Part shown: positions 26,089 through 34,495 of the stretch, one piece after another
Layout: every line of letters begins with the position of its first letter
Position numbering within the stretch: position 1 is the first letter of the stretch
Assembly (NCBI GenBank): GCA_028282885.1
Contig: JANQGX010000058.1
Coordinates: 194,078 to 258,077 of the forward strand
DNA: 64,000 bases
Reading direction: 5' to 3'
DNA from: SAR324 cluster bacterium
GTDB taxonomy: Bacteria > SAR324 > XYD2-FULL-50-16
Position numbers and translations under genes: made by a program
The notes under the pieces: model-generated
Databases searched by the model: none
What the model saw: the letters and a program-made list of their open reading frames with translations, nothing else
What the model was told of the DNA's origin: nothing

Positions 26089-27462
26089 TTAACGGGGTGT
26101 TTTTCCCTGAACGGGTCGCCAGCTTTTTTCAACAACGTCGAGTTCATTTTTCCACCAGGGTCGATCCAAAGCAGGCATGGATTCCCGCATCAGTCCTTCC
26201 GGGATAATCGATTCATGGTCCTGCCAGGGGCCGATTCGATATTCATCCATGGTGTATTCCCTGCCAAGTCCGGAATTATCGGGACATGCCGGCACCAACC
26301 CTGAAAGTGTCCTGATCAGACAGGTATTGCACCGTTTGCAGCGTTTGATATCCTTCTTCCGACCCTGCATTAGCTTGTTGGGATACTCCGGATCGATAAA
26401 AAGCTGCCTTCCGAGGGCCTGAATATCAAAATTTCCCTTGGCAATGTGCTGATCAGCTTTTACCGGATCATGTTGAGAAGAGACGATGACAGGTATCAAC
26501 AAAGCTTTCTTGAAAGCGGCTCCGTGGCCCGGTAGATGTTTGGAACGATCCATATCCGCAATCAGGTGACCGGCCTCCTCGTACCCCGCACCATCGGACA
26601 GGCTGATATAATCGGCACCTCGTGTCTCCAGATCCTTTGCCACATCAATCATCTCTTCTTCGGTCAAGCCCCCTTCCATATGCTCTTCAGCACTTATTCG
26701 GACACCGATAGGCACCCCGGGACAGGCGTAACGAACCTGCTCCATCACCTCATTCAAAAACCGTTTTCTGTTTCTCCATTCACCACCGTAGAGGTCGGTT
26801 CTTTTGTTGCTTAACGGAGAGAGGAACTGGTGTTCCAGGTAACCATGAGGTGCATGGATTTCGATCATATCAAATCCGGCTATAACTGCTAATTGACAGC
26901 TCCGGGCAAATTCCTTCTGTTGATCGCGAATCTCATCAATGCTCATCTCCCTGGTCATCTGTCCGATCATAAATGCGCGGCTGTATTCCACCACCCTGTA
27001 AATATCTTCCATATGCCGGGGTGATTTTTCTGCGGTAATCTCGTAAGGCAGACCGGCTGTCGGTGCCGGACAGAGAGAATGATGATCATAAGAGTGTCCC
27101 TGGCGCCCAAATCCGATGGTGAGCTGGGCAGCAATTCTGGAATTAAAATAGTGGACACGATCTACCAGCATACCGAGTCCCTGGAGATGACCCGCATGGA
27201 AAAGATAAAGGTTTCTTCCCCAAACATACTCGGATGCCAGTTCAGTCCCCATAATGGCGCCCGTTGTGATCAGGCCGGCACCGCCTTTGGCCCGGGCTGC
27301 GAAATAGGAAAGCATCTGCTCTGTAGCTTCCCCGTTGACTCCTGACATCGTTTCATTCATGGGAGCCAGGGCGATCCTGTTTTTTAACTCAAGGGGCCCG
27401 ATTTTGATTGGCATTAACAGGTTTTTAAAACCGGTTGTTTGGCTGTCGATTTCTTTATTCAT
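26089..27462 (-). CDS. Old-yellow-enzyme family NADH:flavin oxidoreductase with Fe-S cluster
   Basis: A 457-residue TIM-barrel FMN enzyme related to 2,4-dienoyl-CoA reductase and bile-acid BaiC/BaiH. Motifs are NRIALAPMN near 30, HAPHGYLEHQFLSPLSNKR, the GGEWRNR barrel motif and an Fe-S site at Cys375/378/381/393. It ends near residue 457 and so lacks the C-terminal FAD/NAD(P) domain of full 2,4-dienoyl-CoA reductases; electrons must come from another protein, perhaps the adjacent FAD oxidoreductase. AAAGGT precedes the ATG. Likely reduces or oxidises a C=C bond in an enone or acyl-CoA intermediate. Confidence 0.87.
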   Translation of the reverse strand: MNKEIDSQTTGFKNLLMPIKIGPLELKNRIALAPMNETMSGVNGEATEQMLSYFAARAKGGAGLITTGAIMGTELASEYVWGRNLYLFHAGHLQGLGMLVDRVHYFNSRIAAQLTIGFGRQGHSYDHHSLCPAPTAGLPYEITAEKSPRHMEDIYRVVEYSRAFMIGQMTREMSIDEIRDQQKEFARSCQLAVIAGFDMIEIHAPHGYLEHQFLSPLSNKRTDLYGGEWRNRKRFLNEVMEQVRYACPGVPIGVRISAEEHMEGGLTEEEMIDVAKDLETRGADYISLSDGAGYEEAGHLIADMDRSKHLPGHGAAFKKALLIPVIVSSQHDPVKADQHIAKGNFDIQALGRQLFIDPEYPNKLMQGRKKDIKRCKRCNTCLIRTLSGLVPACPDNSGLGREYTMDEYRIGPWQDHESIIPEGLMRESMPALDRPWWKNELDVVEKSWRPVQGKTPR

Positions 27463-27585
27463 TGTTGTTTACCTTTAATATATGGCTGGTTTCATCGTAT
27501 CTTTAGAAAAACCCACAACTTCCGGCTTCTGGTGTATATCTGGTTTCTTCTCTGATTAAATAGAATCCGATCCTTCCATCAGGAT

Positions 27586-28599
27586 TTAACTTCCAACTCG
27601 CCTTTGAGAAGTATCGACGCCCAGAAGCCTTCCCAGGTTCACCCCAAAAATCAGCTTACGGTCTTCATCCGTAATGGCCGGATAACCATACTCTTTCTGC
27701 ATATCCTCGGGAATTTGAAAATCCCGTAATCCCATCACGGCACTCCTGATTTGAGCCCCAAATCCTGCATAATCGCACCCCCAGATGATTTTCTCCGGAC
27801 CTACCCATCTCAAGGCTTCTCCAATGATTTTTGCAAACTTTCTGGGAGCGGAAAGCGCCCAGGGAACCAGCAGACTTAAACTGACATAAACATTAGGATG
27901 CCCCATGGCTATCATGTTTAAGTCATCGCAATAGGGATATCCCATATGAAAGGCGTTGATCTTTAAATCCGGGAAATCACGCGCAACATCATCAAGCTGC
28001 AGGGGAACCGCATGCTTGCTTTTACCGGGCGGGACCCAGCAGAATCCTGTATGGATATCCAGTACGATATCGAGTTCTTCAGCTTTTCGATAAAAAGGCC
28101 AAAGGTCGGGGTCGTTGATATAGGTGTCCTCAGGGGGATAGAACTTGAAGATTTTTGCCCCTTTCTCTTTAACCCAATACTCAAGTTCCCAGATGGTGTT
28201 CTTGACCCCCTTATGCTTGATGGGGGAGATATTGGGTTGATACATGAACCGTTGGGGATTGGACTCCACAATTTTGGCCATCTCGCCATTGCTGCACCAG
28301 CGACTCGTATATCCCGTGGTATCCATCATCGATTCAGGCAGGAGGCAGGCGATATCCACCCCGTATTTGTCCATAGCTTTTAACAGACTTCCCGGATCTG
28401 CGGTTTTGATCATTTCCCACTCTTCCATGCCGTCGAAAAATTCGGGTGGCGTTCCGGTTAACAGGGGTCGTTTGATGGCTTCAATGGCTTTCCACCACAT
28501 CTGAACACCGGGAAAATGATTAATTGGTTCCATATCGCCAATGAGATGGGGCTCAGGATCGATTTTAAAATAGTCGTCAGTTGCGAAATCAGTAGTCAT
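27586..28599 (-). CDS. Amidohydrolase-superfamily enzyme, decarboxylase-like
   Basis: A 337-residue TIM-barrel metal enzyme of the amidohydrolase-2/ACMSD group. Probable metal ligands are Glu and His in IDPEPHLIG (an E-x-H in place of the usual H-x-H), His in DIHTG or HMGYP, and Asp in WGCDYAGFG. This Glu-His-His-Asp set is the one used by gamma-resorcylate-type aromatic acid decarboxylases. GGAG precedes the ATG. It is placed between the acyl-CoA ligase and the flavoenzyme genes, which suggests hydrolysis or decarboxylation of a ring or side-chain intermediate. The substrate is unknown. Confidence 0.8.
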   Translation of the reverse strand: MTTDFATDDYFKIDPEPHLIGDMEPINHFPGVQMWWKAIEAIKRPLLTGTPPEFFDGMEEWEMIKTADPGSLLKAMDKYGVDIACLLPESMMDTTGYTSRWCSNGEMAKIVESNPQRFMYQPNISPIKHKGVKNTIWELEYWVKEKGAKIFKFYPPEDTYINDPDLWPFYRKAEELDIVLDIHTGFCWVPPGKSKHAVPLQLDDVARDFPDLKINAFHMGYPYCDDLNMIAMGHPNVYVSLSLLVPWALSAPRKFAKIIGEALRWVGPEKIIWGCDYAGFGAQIRSAVMGLRDFQIPEDMQKEYGYPAITDEDRKLIFGVNLGRLLGVDTSQRRVGS

Positions 28600-28637
28600 A
28601 ACCAGCTCCGTAATTTTTTGTTGTTTTAGAAATATCT

Positions 28638-30185
28638 TCAGCCGATGGACCTTTCCTGACCGTCCCAGAATTTCTTTTTGACGTCCTTTCTGATAATTTT
28701 TCCAATAGGCGTTTTGGGAATCTCCTCCCAGATTTCAATGTTCTTCGGACATTTGAACCCCGAGAGATTGTCTTTGCAGTGTGCAATTAATTCTTCGGGA
28801 GAAACTGTCTGATCGGGTTTCATCGTAACAACCGCCTGGACTCTTTCACCCCATTTTTCATCCGGGGCCGAGACAACAGCACATTCCATTACGGCCGGGT
28901 GTTGATAAAGTACATCCTCTGTCTCCTTGGGATAGACGTTTTCACCACCGGTGACGATCATATCGGCTTTACGATCAACCATGAAGAGATAGCCGTCGTT
29001 ATCGACATAACCCATGTCTCCGGTATGCAACCAGCCGTTTCGGATTACTTCACGTGTCAGATCAGGTTTCTTCCAATATCCCATCATTACGTGTTTCCCT
29101 TTAATCAGAATCTCTCCGATACCATTAGCGGGCATAGGGATGTTGTTCTCATCGACTATTCTGATTTCCGCACAGGGAGAGGGTTTTCCTGCACTGGCCA
29201 GAAGTCTTGATTTGCCACCTTCCAATTCATGATCCCACTCACCAAGGCCTGTTGCCCCCAATGCCTCCGTCATCCCGTAACCCTGGGAAAAAATATTGCC
29301 GAATTTCTGAATGCACTGCTTCAATATCTCCGGAGGAAAAGGACTGCCGGCATAAGTCATGCTGCGAAGGCTGGAAAGGTCATAATCATCCGGGTTTGTC
29401 AGTTGTAGAATCCACTGGTAGATGGTGGGGACGGAGTTGATATGGGTGCATTTCTCATCCTGAATCAATCTCAGAATTTCGTTGAGGTCCGGTTTACGGT
29501 TGATGACAACTTTACCTCCGACCATCAGGATGGCCATGGCAGGCCAGAAAGAGACATGAAACAGGGGAAGGATAAAACAGGTGGCATCCCGGCGATCAAA
29601 TCCGGCAATCAGAATGCTGGACATGAAAGCTGTCATCAAATTCCGATGCGACATCATAACGCCCTTGGGTAGACCGGTTGTCCCCCCGGTGTACATCAGA
29701 ATGGCCATCTCCTCTTCATCAACCTCAACTTCTGGTTCATCGGAGGTGGCCCCTTCTATAATTCTCTCGTAGTATTGACAGCCGGGAAGCTCGTTATCCA
29801 GTGCAATCCATTCACGAATATTCTTCAACTCCGGTTTCAATCCCAAGGCTCTTTCCTCATATCCGTCACCGACCAGCAAACAGGTTGCTTCGCTGTCATT
29901 GACGATGTGTGTTAGTTCCGTATCAGAAAGACGGAAGTTCAAAGGAGTCAAGCTGACTCCCAGCTTGCTGACAGAAAAGTAAAGCTCCAGATACTTATGG
30001 GTGTTCTCGGCTAATACTGTCACCCGATCCCCCTTTCCATACCCTTTTTCAACGAGGGCGTTGGCCAGGCGATTGGTTCTCTGGTTCAGTTCGCTGTAAG
30101 TCAACCGGTTGTTCTCAAATACTATCGCTTCAAAATCCGGATAGTTAAGGGCACTTCTGCGAACAATGTCTCCCAGTGTGTACAT
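28638..30185 (-). CDS. AMP-forming acyl-CoA ligase (FadD-like)
   Basis: A 515-residue adenylate-forming ligase that activates a carboxylic acid to its CoA thioester. Motifs in order are YTGGTTGLPKGVMMSH (P-loop), QGYGMTEA, TGDMGYVDNDGYLF, DRKADMIVTGGENVYP and the C-terminal catalytic-lysine motif KTPIGKIIRKD. Length is normal. AAAGGAGATACGAA gives a strong ribosome site. It lies 41 bases after the acyl-CoA dehydrogenase gene. The chain length or ring nature of the acid cannot be read from the sequence. Confidence 0.92.
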   Translation of the reverse strand: MYTLGDIVRRSALNYPDFEAIVFENNRLTYSELNQRTNRLANALVEKGYGKGDRVTVLAENTHKYLELYFSVSKLGVSLTPLNFRLSDTELTHIVNDSEATCLLVGDGYEERALGLKPELKNIREWIALDNELPGCQYYERIIEGATSDEPEVEVDEEEMAILMYTGGTTGLPKGVMMSHRNLMTAFMSSILIAGFDRRDATCFILPLFHVSFWPAMAILMVGGKVVINRKPDLNEILRLIQDEKCTHINSVPTIYQWILQLTNPDDYDLSSLRSMTYAGSPFPPEILKQCIQKFGNIFSQGYGMTEALGATGLGEWDHELEGGKSRLLASAGKPSPCAEIRIVDENNIPMPANGIGEILIKGKHVMMGYWKKPDLTREVIRNGWLHTGDMGYVDNDGYLFMVDRKADMIVTGGENVYPKETEDVLYQHPAVMECAVVSAPDEKWGERVQAVVTMKPDQTVSPEELIAHCKDNLSGFKCPKNIEIWEEIPKTPIGKIIRKDVKKKFWDGQERSIG

Positions 30186-30226
30186 TTCGTATCTCCTTTA
30201 TTTATGTTGGGAAGTTCCCAGAATCT

Positions 30227-31390
30227 TCAGGACCACGATTTTGGCAACCCTTGGAATTGCATTAACATGTTGCGACTCATCTCATTGGAAATTGGAGAAA
30301 ACTGAAGCTGTAAGGCATCTCTCAGGTAGCGTTGCATAGGATACTCATTACAGATCCCGTAACCGCCGAAAATCTCAGCACCATGAGTTCCGGCATGAAG
30401 CGCCCCTTCTGCTGCCACCAGCTTGGCCATTGTTGCTTCCAAATGATAAGGCTGATTGTTGTCACAGAGCCAGGCAGCCTTATACGTAAGGTTTCTGGCA
30501 TTTTCAAGATTGATATAAATATCTGCCAGGTAATGCTGAAGAATCTGAAATCGGCCAATTGGTCCACCGAATGCCTGGCGCTGTTGAACATAAGCAAAAG
30601 CGTCTTCATAGGCGGCCGCCATAATTCCAACTCCCATCATAGCAACCCCGATACGCTCCGGGTTAAGCACGGTGAGCATTTCATACCAACCGTTGCCGCG
30701 AGATCCAAGCAGGTTTTCCTTGGGAATTTTTACATCACTAAAGGCAATTCCCACTGAATCACAATGATGACAGCTAACCTTTGGTATTCTGCTGATAGAG
30801 ATTCCCTCACAATCTGAGGGAACCAGAAACACACTTAGGGAGTTGGATGGTTTGGTATCCGTTTCGGTCCTGCAGATGGTTATCATGTAATCTGCGACAT
30901 GGGCCCCGGTGATAAAGATTTTCTCCCCATTTATCAGCCAATGGTCTTCCTTTTCGTCGGCAATGGTTGTGATGGCCCCAAGAATATCCGTACCACCGCC
31001 GGGTTCTGTCAGGGCCATACACATTTTAAGATCACCTGCAGCCAATTGCGGTAAATACTCATTCTTCATCGCTTCACTGCCCATCTCTGCTATAAATCGA
31101 CTGCCAAAACCCGTTGTCGTTCCCACAGCCAGGGCAACAGAGGTCGAGGCTTTACAGATCTGCTCATATACCACCATTGAATCCACCATACTCATCCGAT
31201 CCCCACCATACTGCTCCGGAATGCTCCCCCTGAAAAAACCGATTTTGACAAACTTCTGCCATAATTCTTCCGGGGGAAAATCTACATTTTCATCCATCCA
31301 CTGCACATAATCCTTATTTAGCTCTTTCTTACAAAACCGCTGCCACTCCTTCTGCAACATTTCCTGTTCCTTGTTAAGACTGAAATCCAT
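30227..31390 (-). CDS. Acyl-CoA dehydrogenase
   Basis: A 387-residue flavoprotein that makes an alpha,beta-double bond in an acyl-CoA. FAD/substrate motifs CMALTEPGGGTDI, INGEKIFITGA and RQAFGGPIGRFQ are present. At the position of the catalytic Glu of medium-chain enzymes (YEGT) the sequence is FSPIS, so that base is absent; a Glu in LNPERIGVA sits at the isovaleryl-CoA-dehydrogenase position and could serve instead. GGAGG lies ahead of the ATG. No etfAB genes are nearby. A branched or cyclic substrate is suggested but not proven. Confidence 0.92.
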   Translation of the reverse strand: MDFSLNKEQEMLQKEWQRFCKKELNKDYVQWMDENVDFPPEELWQKFVKIGFFRGSIPEQYGGDRMSMVDSMVVYEQICKASTSVALAVGTTTGFGSRFIAEMGSEAMKNEYLPQLAAGDLKMCMALTEPGGGTDILGAITTIADEKEDHWLINGEKIFITGAHVADYMITICRTETDTKPSNSLSVFLVPSDCEGISISRIPKVSCHHCDSVGIAFSDVKIPKENLLGSRGNGWYEMLTVLNPERIGVAMMGVGIMAAAYEDAFAYVQQRQAFGGPIGRFQILQHYLADIYINLENARNLTYKAAWLCDNNQPYHLEATMAKLVAAEGALHAGTHGAEIFGGYGICNEYPMQRYLRDALQLQFSPISNEMSRNMLMQFQGLPKSWS

Positions 31391-31445
31391 GGATCGGTGT
31401 CCTCCGCTTATCGAAACTCAATATGATTTTTCTTAAACAACTTCG

Positions 31446-32276
31446 CTACCTACTTTCCCTGTTTTTCTCTTTCTGAGACCGGGTCAACTCCCCGGGTTTC
31501 TCCCTGTACATATCCATAATCGCCTGAATATCCGGAGCATACTGCAGCCATTGAATCCCATTCCGCTCTACTGCCAGAGCGGTCTCGATACTGCCACCAT
31601 CAAAAGATCTCGCCATCACCTCTTTTGCCATGCGAAGCGCTATGGGTTTTTTGGAAGCTATATTGTTGACAATCTCACGAAATTTCTCTTCAAAGCCCTC
31701 ATCGGCAAATACCCGCGTCAGCAGTCCCATTTCATATATTTCCTTGGCGGTGTAGTCTTTTCTCCCGCTATACACCAATTCCCTGGCCCTGAAGACCGGC
31801 ATGGCACGTGGTAATCTTGCTGTCCCGCCCCAACCCGGCAAAATTCCCATGTTTATTTCAGTCAGTCCCAATCTTGCCGATTCTTTGGCGTATAAAAGAT
31901 CGCAACAAAGAGCCAGCTCCAGTCCCCCTGCCAGGCAGTGTCCATCAATTTTGCCAATCACCACTTTTTCGCAATCCTGAATTGCACGTTGAACATCAAG
32001 ACCGTCTCTCGAAAGCCAGTTGAGCGCTGTTTCATGTTCCGCCAACGAAGGAAACACATCCAGATCTCCTCCGGTGCAGAATGCTTTTTCTCCGGCACCG
32101 GCTAAAACTACGACAGCCAACATAGAATCAAATCGAACCCTTTTAAAAACTTCACAAAGCTCACGCGCCATCTCTCTGTTGATGGCATTATGCTTTTCAG
32201 GACGATTCATCGTGATCTGACAGATTGTCGGATCTTTGGGATCAATCTCGTATAAAATCGTTTTGTAATCACTCAT
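31446..32276 (-). CDS. Enoyl-CoA hydratase/isomerase
   Basis: About 276 residues of crotonase family. The oxyanion-hole and active-site blocks are present: FCTGGDLDVF, DGHCLAGGLELALCCDL and LTEINMGILPGWGGTARL, with both catalytic glutamates, so hydratase activity is plausible. By homology it starts at the ATG at 32276. An upstream ATG at 32357 overlaps the preceding stop as ATGA and would add 27 residues of no clear homology. It acts after the acyl-CoA dehydrogenase. Confidence 0.9.
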   Translation of the reverse strand: MSDYKTILYEIDPKDPTICQITMNRPEKHNAINREMARELCEVFKRVRFDSMLAVVVLAGAGEKAFCTGGDLDVFPSLAEHETALNWLSRDGLDVQRAIQDCEKVVIGKIDGHCLAGGLELALCCDLLYAKESARLGLTEINMGILPGWGGTARLPRAMPVFRARELVYSGRKDYTAKEIYEMGLLTRVFADEGFEEKFREIVNNIASKKPIALRMAKEVMARSFDGGSIETALAVERNGIQWLQYAPDIQAIMDMYREKPGELTRSQKEKNRESR

Positions 32277-32353
32277 GGCTGTCTTTTTGTTTTTGGAAAT
32301 GAAATTCCGTATTGTCTGCGGTATAAAAGCCGAAATGATAGCAGAACTCCTTC

Positions 32354-32767
32354 TCATGCGGCCGGTTTAAAAAACGGCAGGGCGCAATCCTTCGTAATAT
32401 CTTCAAAAACCACCTCCACCTCCATATCGATTTCGACCGCCTCGGGATCACAAGCGACGATTCTGGTCATCAGGCGAATTCCCTCTTCCAGATCCACCAT
32501 GGCCAAAACATAGGGAATATCCGCCCAGAACTTCGGTTCGACCATGTCCTGCATGACCGAGAACGAATAAACTTTCCCTTTGCCGGAAGCCTCTTCCCAG
32601 GTTAGGTTGGATGACCAGCATTCAGGACAGACCTTTTTGGGATAAAATATCCTGGTCTGGCAATCCTCGCATACCTGGATGAGTAGCTTATGCTCTTTGG
32701 CCGCCTTCCAAAATTGCTCTGTCCAGGTTTGGATTATAGGTATTGGCTTAATATATTCGCTTGTCAT
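32354..32767 (-). CDS. Zn-ribbon OB-fold protein (DUF35), partner of the thiolase-like protein
   Basis: About 137 residues. A rubredoxin-like Zn ribbon (CEDCQ ... CPECWSS) is followed by an OB fold. DUF35 proteins pair with SCP-x thiolase-like proteins, for example ChsH2 with Ltp2 in steroid side-chain cleavage, where the pair performs a retro-aldol reaction. The ATG at 32767 overlaps the thiolase-like stop by four bases (ATGA), which supports equal production of the pair. A GGGAGGG ribosome site precedes it. Confidence 0.9.
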   Translation of the reverse strand: MTSEYIKPIPIIQTWTEQFWKAAKEHKLLIQVCEDCQTRIFYPKKVCPECWSSNLTWEEASGKGKVYSFSVMQDMVEPKFWADIPYVLAMVDLEEGIRLMTRIVACDPEAVEIDMEVEVVFEDITKDCALPFFKPAA

Positions 32768-33945
32768 GGTATTTCCCTCCCCCAAACGGTTGCGATAAAA
32801 TTCATTCCGGATCCGCCGGATGTATTCTGAAATACATATTGTGCTTCTTTAACCTGACGCTGCCCTGCCTGGCCCATCAGTTGCCGTGCTGTTTCCACAT
32901 AGGTCGCCATACTAACACCGGACCCTGTGTGTCCCCTGCCAATGGCATCACCAATAGTCGACCAGGGAAGACTTCCTCCCGGCCAGGTGTGTCCTTCCCT
33001 AAAAAACTTGCCAGCCTGTCCTTTTTCACAAAGCCCTATGCTTTCCATTAACATTGGGTGCCCTACGGGATAAGCCAGGTAGATGTTCCAGATATCAATC
33101 TCTTTCTTGCTGAGACCTGCTTGGTCCAGTGCTTCATGAGTCGCATCACGAAATCCTTCGCCGACAACATCATTATCCCGGGTCATGGTGAAGGCACTGA
33201 AGAATCGAGCGCTTTCGCCTAGTTTGTACACCGGAGTGCTTGTGATTTGGGCCGCTAGTTTGCGGGATGTTACCACCAGGGCTCCACCACCATCTGCCAA
33301 GATATTACATTCACGCTTGTGTAAAGGTGACGAGACCATGCCGGAGGATAAGACTTTCTCGATTGTGGGTACTTCTTTCCCGTAGAAAAACGAGTTGGGA
33401 TCGAGTGTTGCCCATTTGCGCAACGCAACGACGACTGAAGCCATCTCTTCTTCGGTAGTACCTGTTTCGTACATATAACGACGGGTCATCATTGCCAGAA
33501 TGCCATTATAGGTTGTACCGAAGGGGTACTCCCATTGAAGATCAATACCGGCTGTGGCAAAAAAATTAATCAGATCCTCCAGGGGGATGGAAGAATGTAC
33601 TGTGACATGGGGGATGAGCACGATTCTGGCTAAACCGCTTTCTATCCACTGTTCAGCCATGCGAATGCAATTTGACGTGGAAGCGCCACCTGCATTACAA
33701 ATGCAGACATCTCTGCACCCTTTCAATCCCAATTCTTCTGGTAACTTTCCGAATGAAATTTCAGCAGACAGCCTTGGTTGAGCCTGGGGAGCAACAGTAA
33801 TCACTCCTTCAATGTCGTTTTTATCAATACCCGCATTTCGAACAGCTTGCAGACAAATCTCATAAAGAATATCCCAACGGGAACGCTCAGGCATAATAGC
33901 TGTTGGAACCTCTCCAATGCCGATAATTGCTAAACCTTCTCCCAT
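32764..33945 (-). CDS. SCP-x/Ltp-type thiolase-like protein, probable aldolase
   Basis: A 393-residue thiolase-fold protein. Where thiolases have the nucleophile (CxSG), this protein has NAGGAST, so the catalytic Cys is replaced by Gly. The late GHPxGxTG motif reads GRGHTGSG. Loss of the nucleophile is typical of Ltp2-type aldolases working with a DUF35 partner, which is encoded next with a four-base overlap. Likely role: cleaves a beta-hydroxyacyl-CoA to a ketone or aldehyde and a shorter acyl-CoA. First gene of the cluster, strong site GGGAGGTGACGA, with the MerR-TetR regulator divergent. Confidence 0.87.
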   Translation of the reverse strand: MGEGLAIIGIGEVPTAIMPERSRWDILYEICLQAVRNAGIDKNDIEGVITVAPQAQPRLSAEISFGKLPEELGLKGCRDVCICNAGGASTSNCIRMAEQWIESGLARIVLIPHVTVHSSIPLEDLINFFATAGIDLQWEYPFGTTYNGILAMMTRRYMYETGTTEEEMASVVVALRKWATLDPNSFFYGKEVPTIEKVLSSGMVSSPLHKRECNILADGGGALVVTSRKLAAQITSTPVYKLGESARFFSAFTMTRDNDVVGEGFRDATHEALDQAGLSKKEIDIWNIYLAYPVGHPMLMESIGLCEKGQAGKFFREGHTWPGGSLPWSTIGDAIGRGHTGSGVSMATYVETARQLMGQAGQRQVKEAQYVFQNTSGGSGMNFIATVWGREIP

Positions 33946-34254
33946 TCGTCACCTCCCTGAAGAAATAATTTTAGTATTGAAGCAACTCTCACTATATAAT
34001 TATGACTGATGTGTCGTTATTGTTGATTAACAATTTATGAATGTCAAGTATTTTTTAAATCCTCAAAATTATACCGGACTGAATATAATAAGATTCAAGT
34101 TATATTATATTGATATTTATTCAATATTTATTTTTTTATTCTTGATTGAAAATTCTTTAGGTTGAAGAAACATGTCTCTCAGGATAAGCCCTATGTCAAT
34201 TTTTTAATATCTTTCTTGTATATATCGTTTATTTATAGTTAATACATTTTTACT

Positions 34255-34281
34255 ATACAGTTTTTCGATTATTAACTGTAT
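34255..34281 (+). repeat. 8-bp inverted repeat followed by a T-run; operator or attenuator
   Basis: ATACAGTT-N11-AACTGTAT, followed directly by seven more T residues. The form fits either a weak intrinsic terminator on the plus strand or an operator dyad for the regulator encoded 215 bases downstream. Confidence 0.4.
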
Positions 34282-34317
34282 TTTTTTTATATTCATATCT
34301 TTGCTGCGATTCATGTA

Positions 34318-34346
34318 TTGACAATGGCGTCGCTGTTTTTTAACTA
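34318..34346 (+). promoter_or_regulatory. Candidate sigma-70 promoter for the MerR-TetR gene
   Basis: TTGACA at 34318-34323 and TAACTA at 34341-34346, 17 bases apart. The -35 is perfect, the -10 poor. Confidence 0.3.
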
Positions 34347-34495
34347 TAGAGTTCATAAACGACTAATTTAGAAGTCATATCCGAATCACATATCAGTTTC
34401 TAATAAATCCACAGTTAGTTTGCAGTCGCTGATTTACAATCACCCATAAGCTGTCGTCATCAGACGATCCGCCGGCAAAAAACAAGAAGGTAATA

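Larger units (their letters stand above)
33946..34495. promoter_or_regulatory. Very AT-rich divergent control region
   Basis: 550 bases between the acyl-CoA cluster and its presumed regulator, clearly richer in A+T than the flanking genes, with several T-runs and dyads. No gene is supported. It should hold both promoters and the operator of the MerR-TetR protein. Confidence 0.55.
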
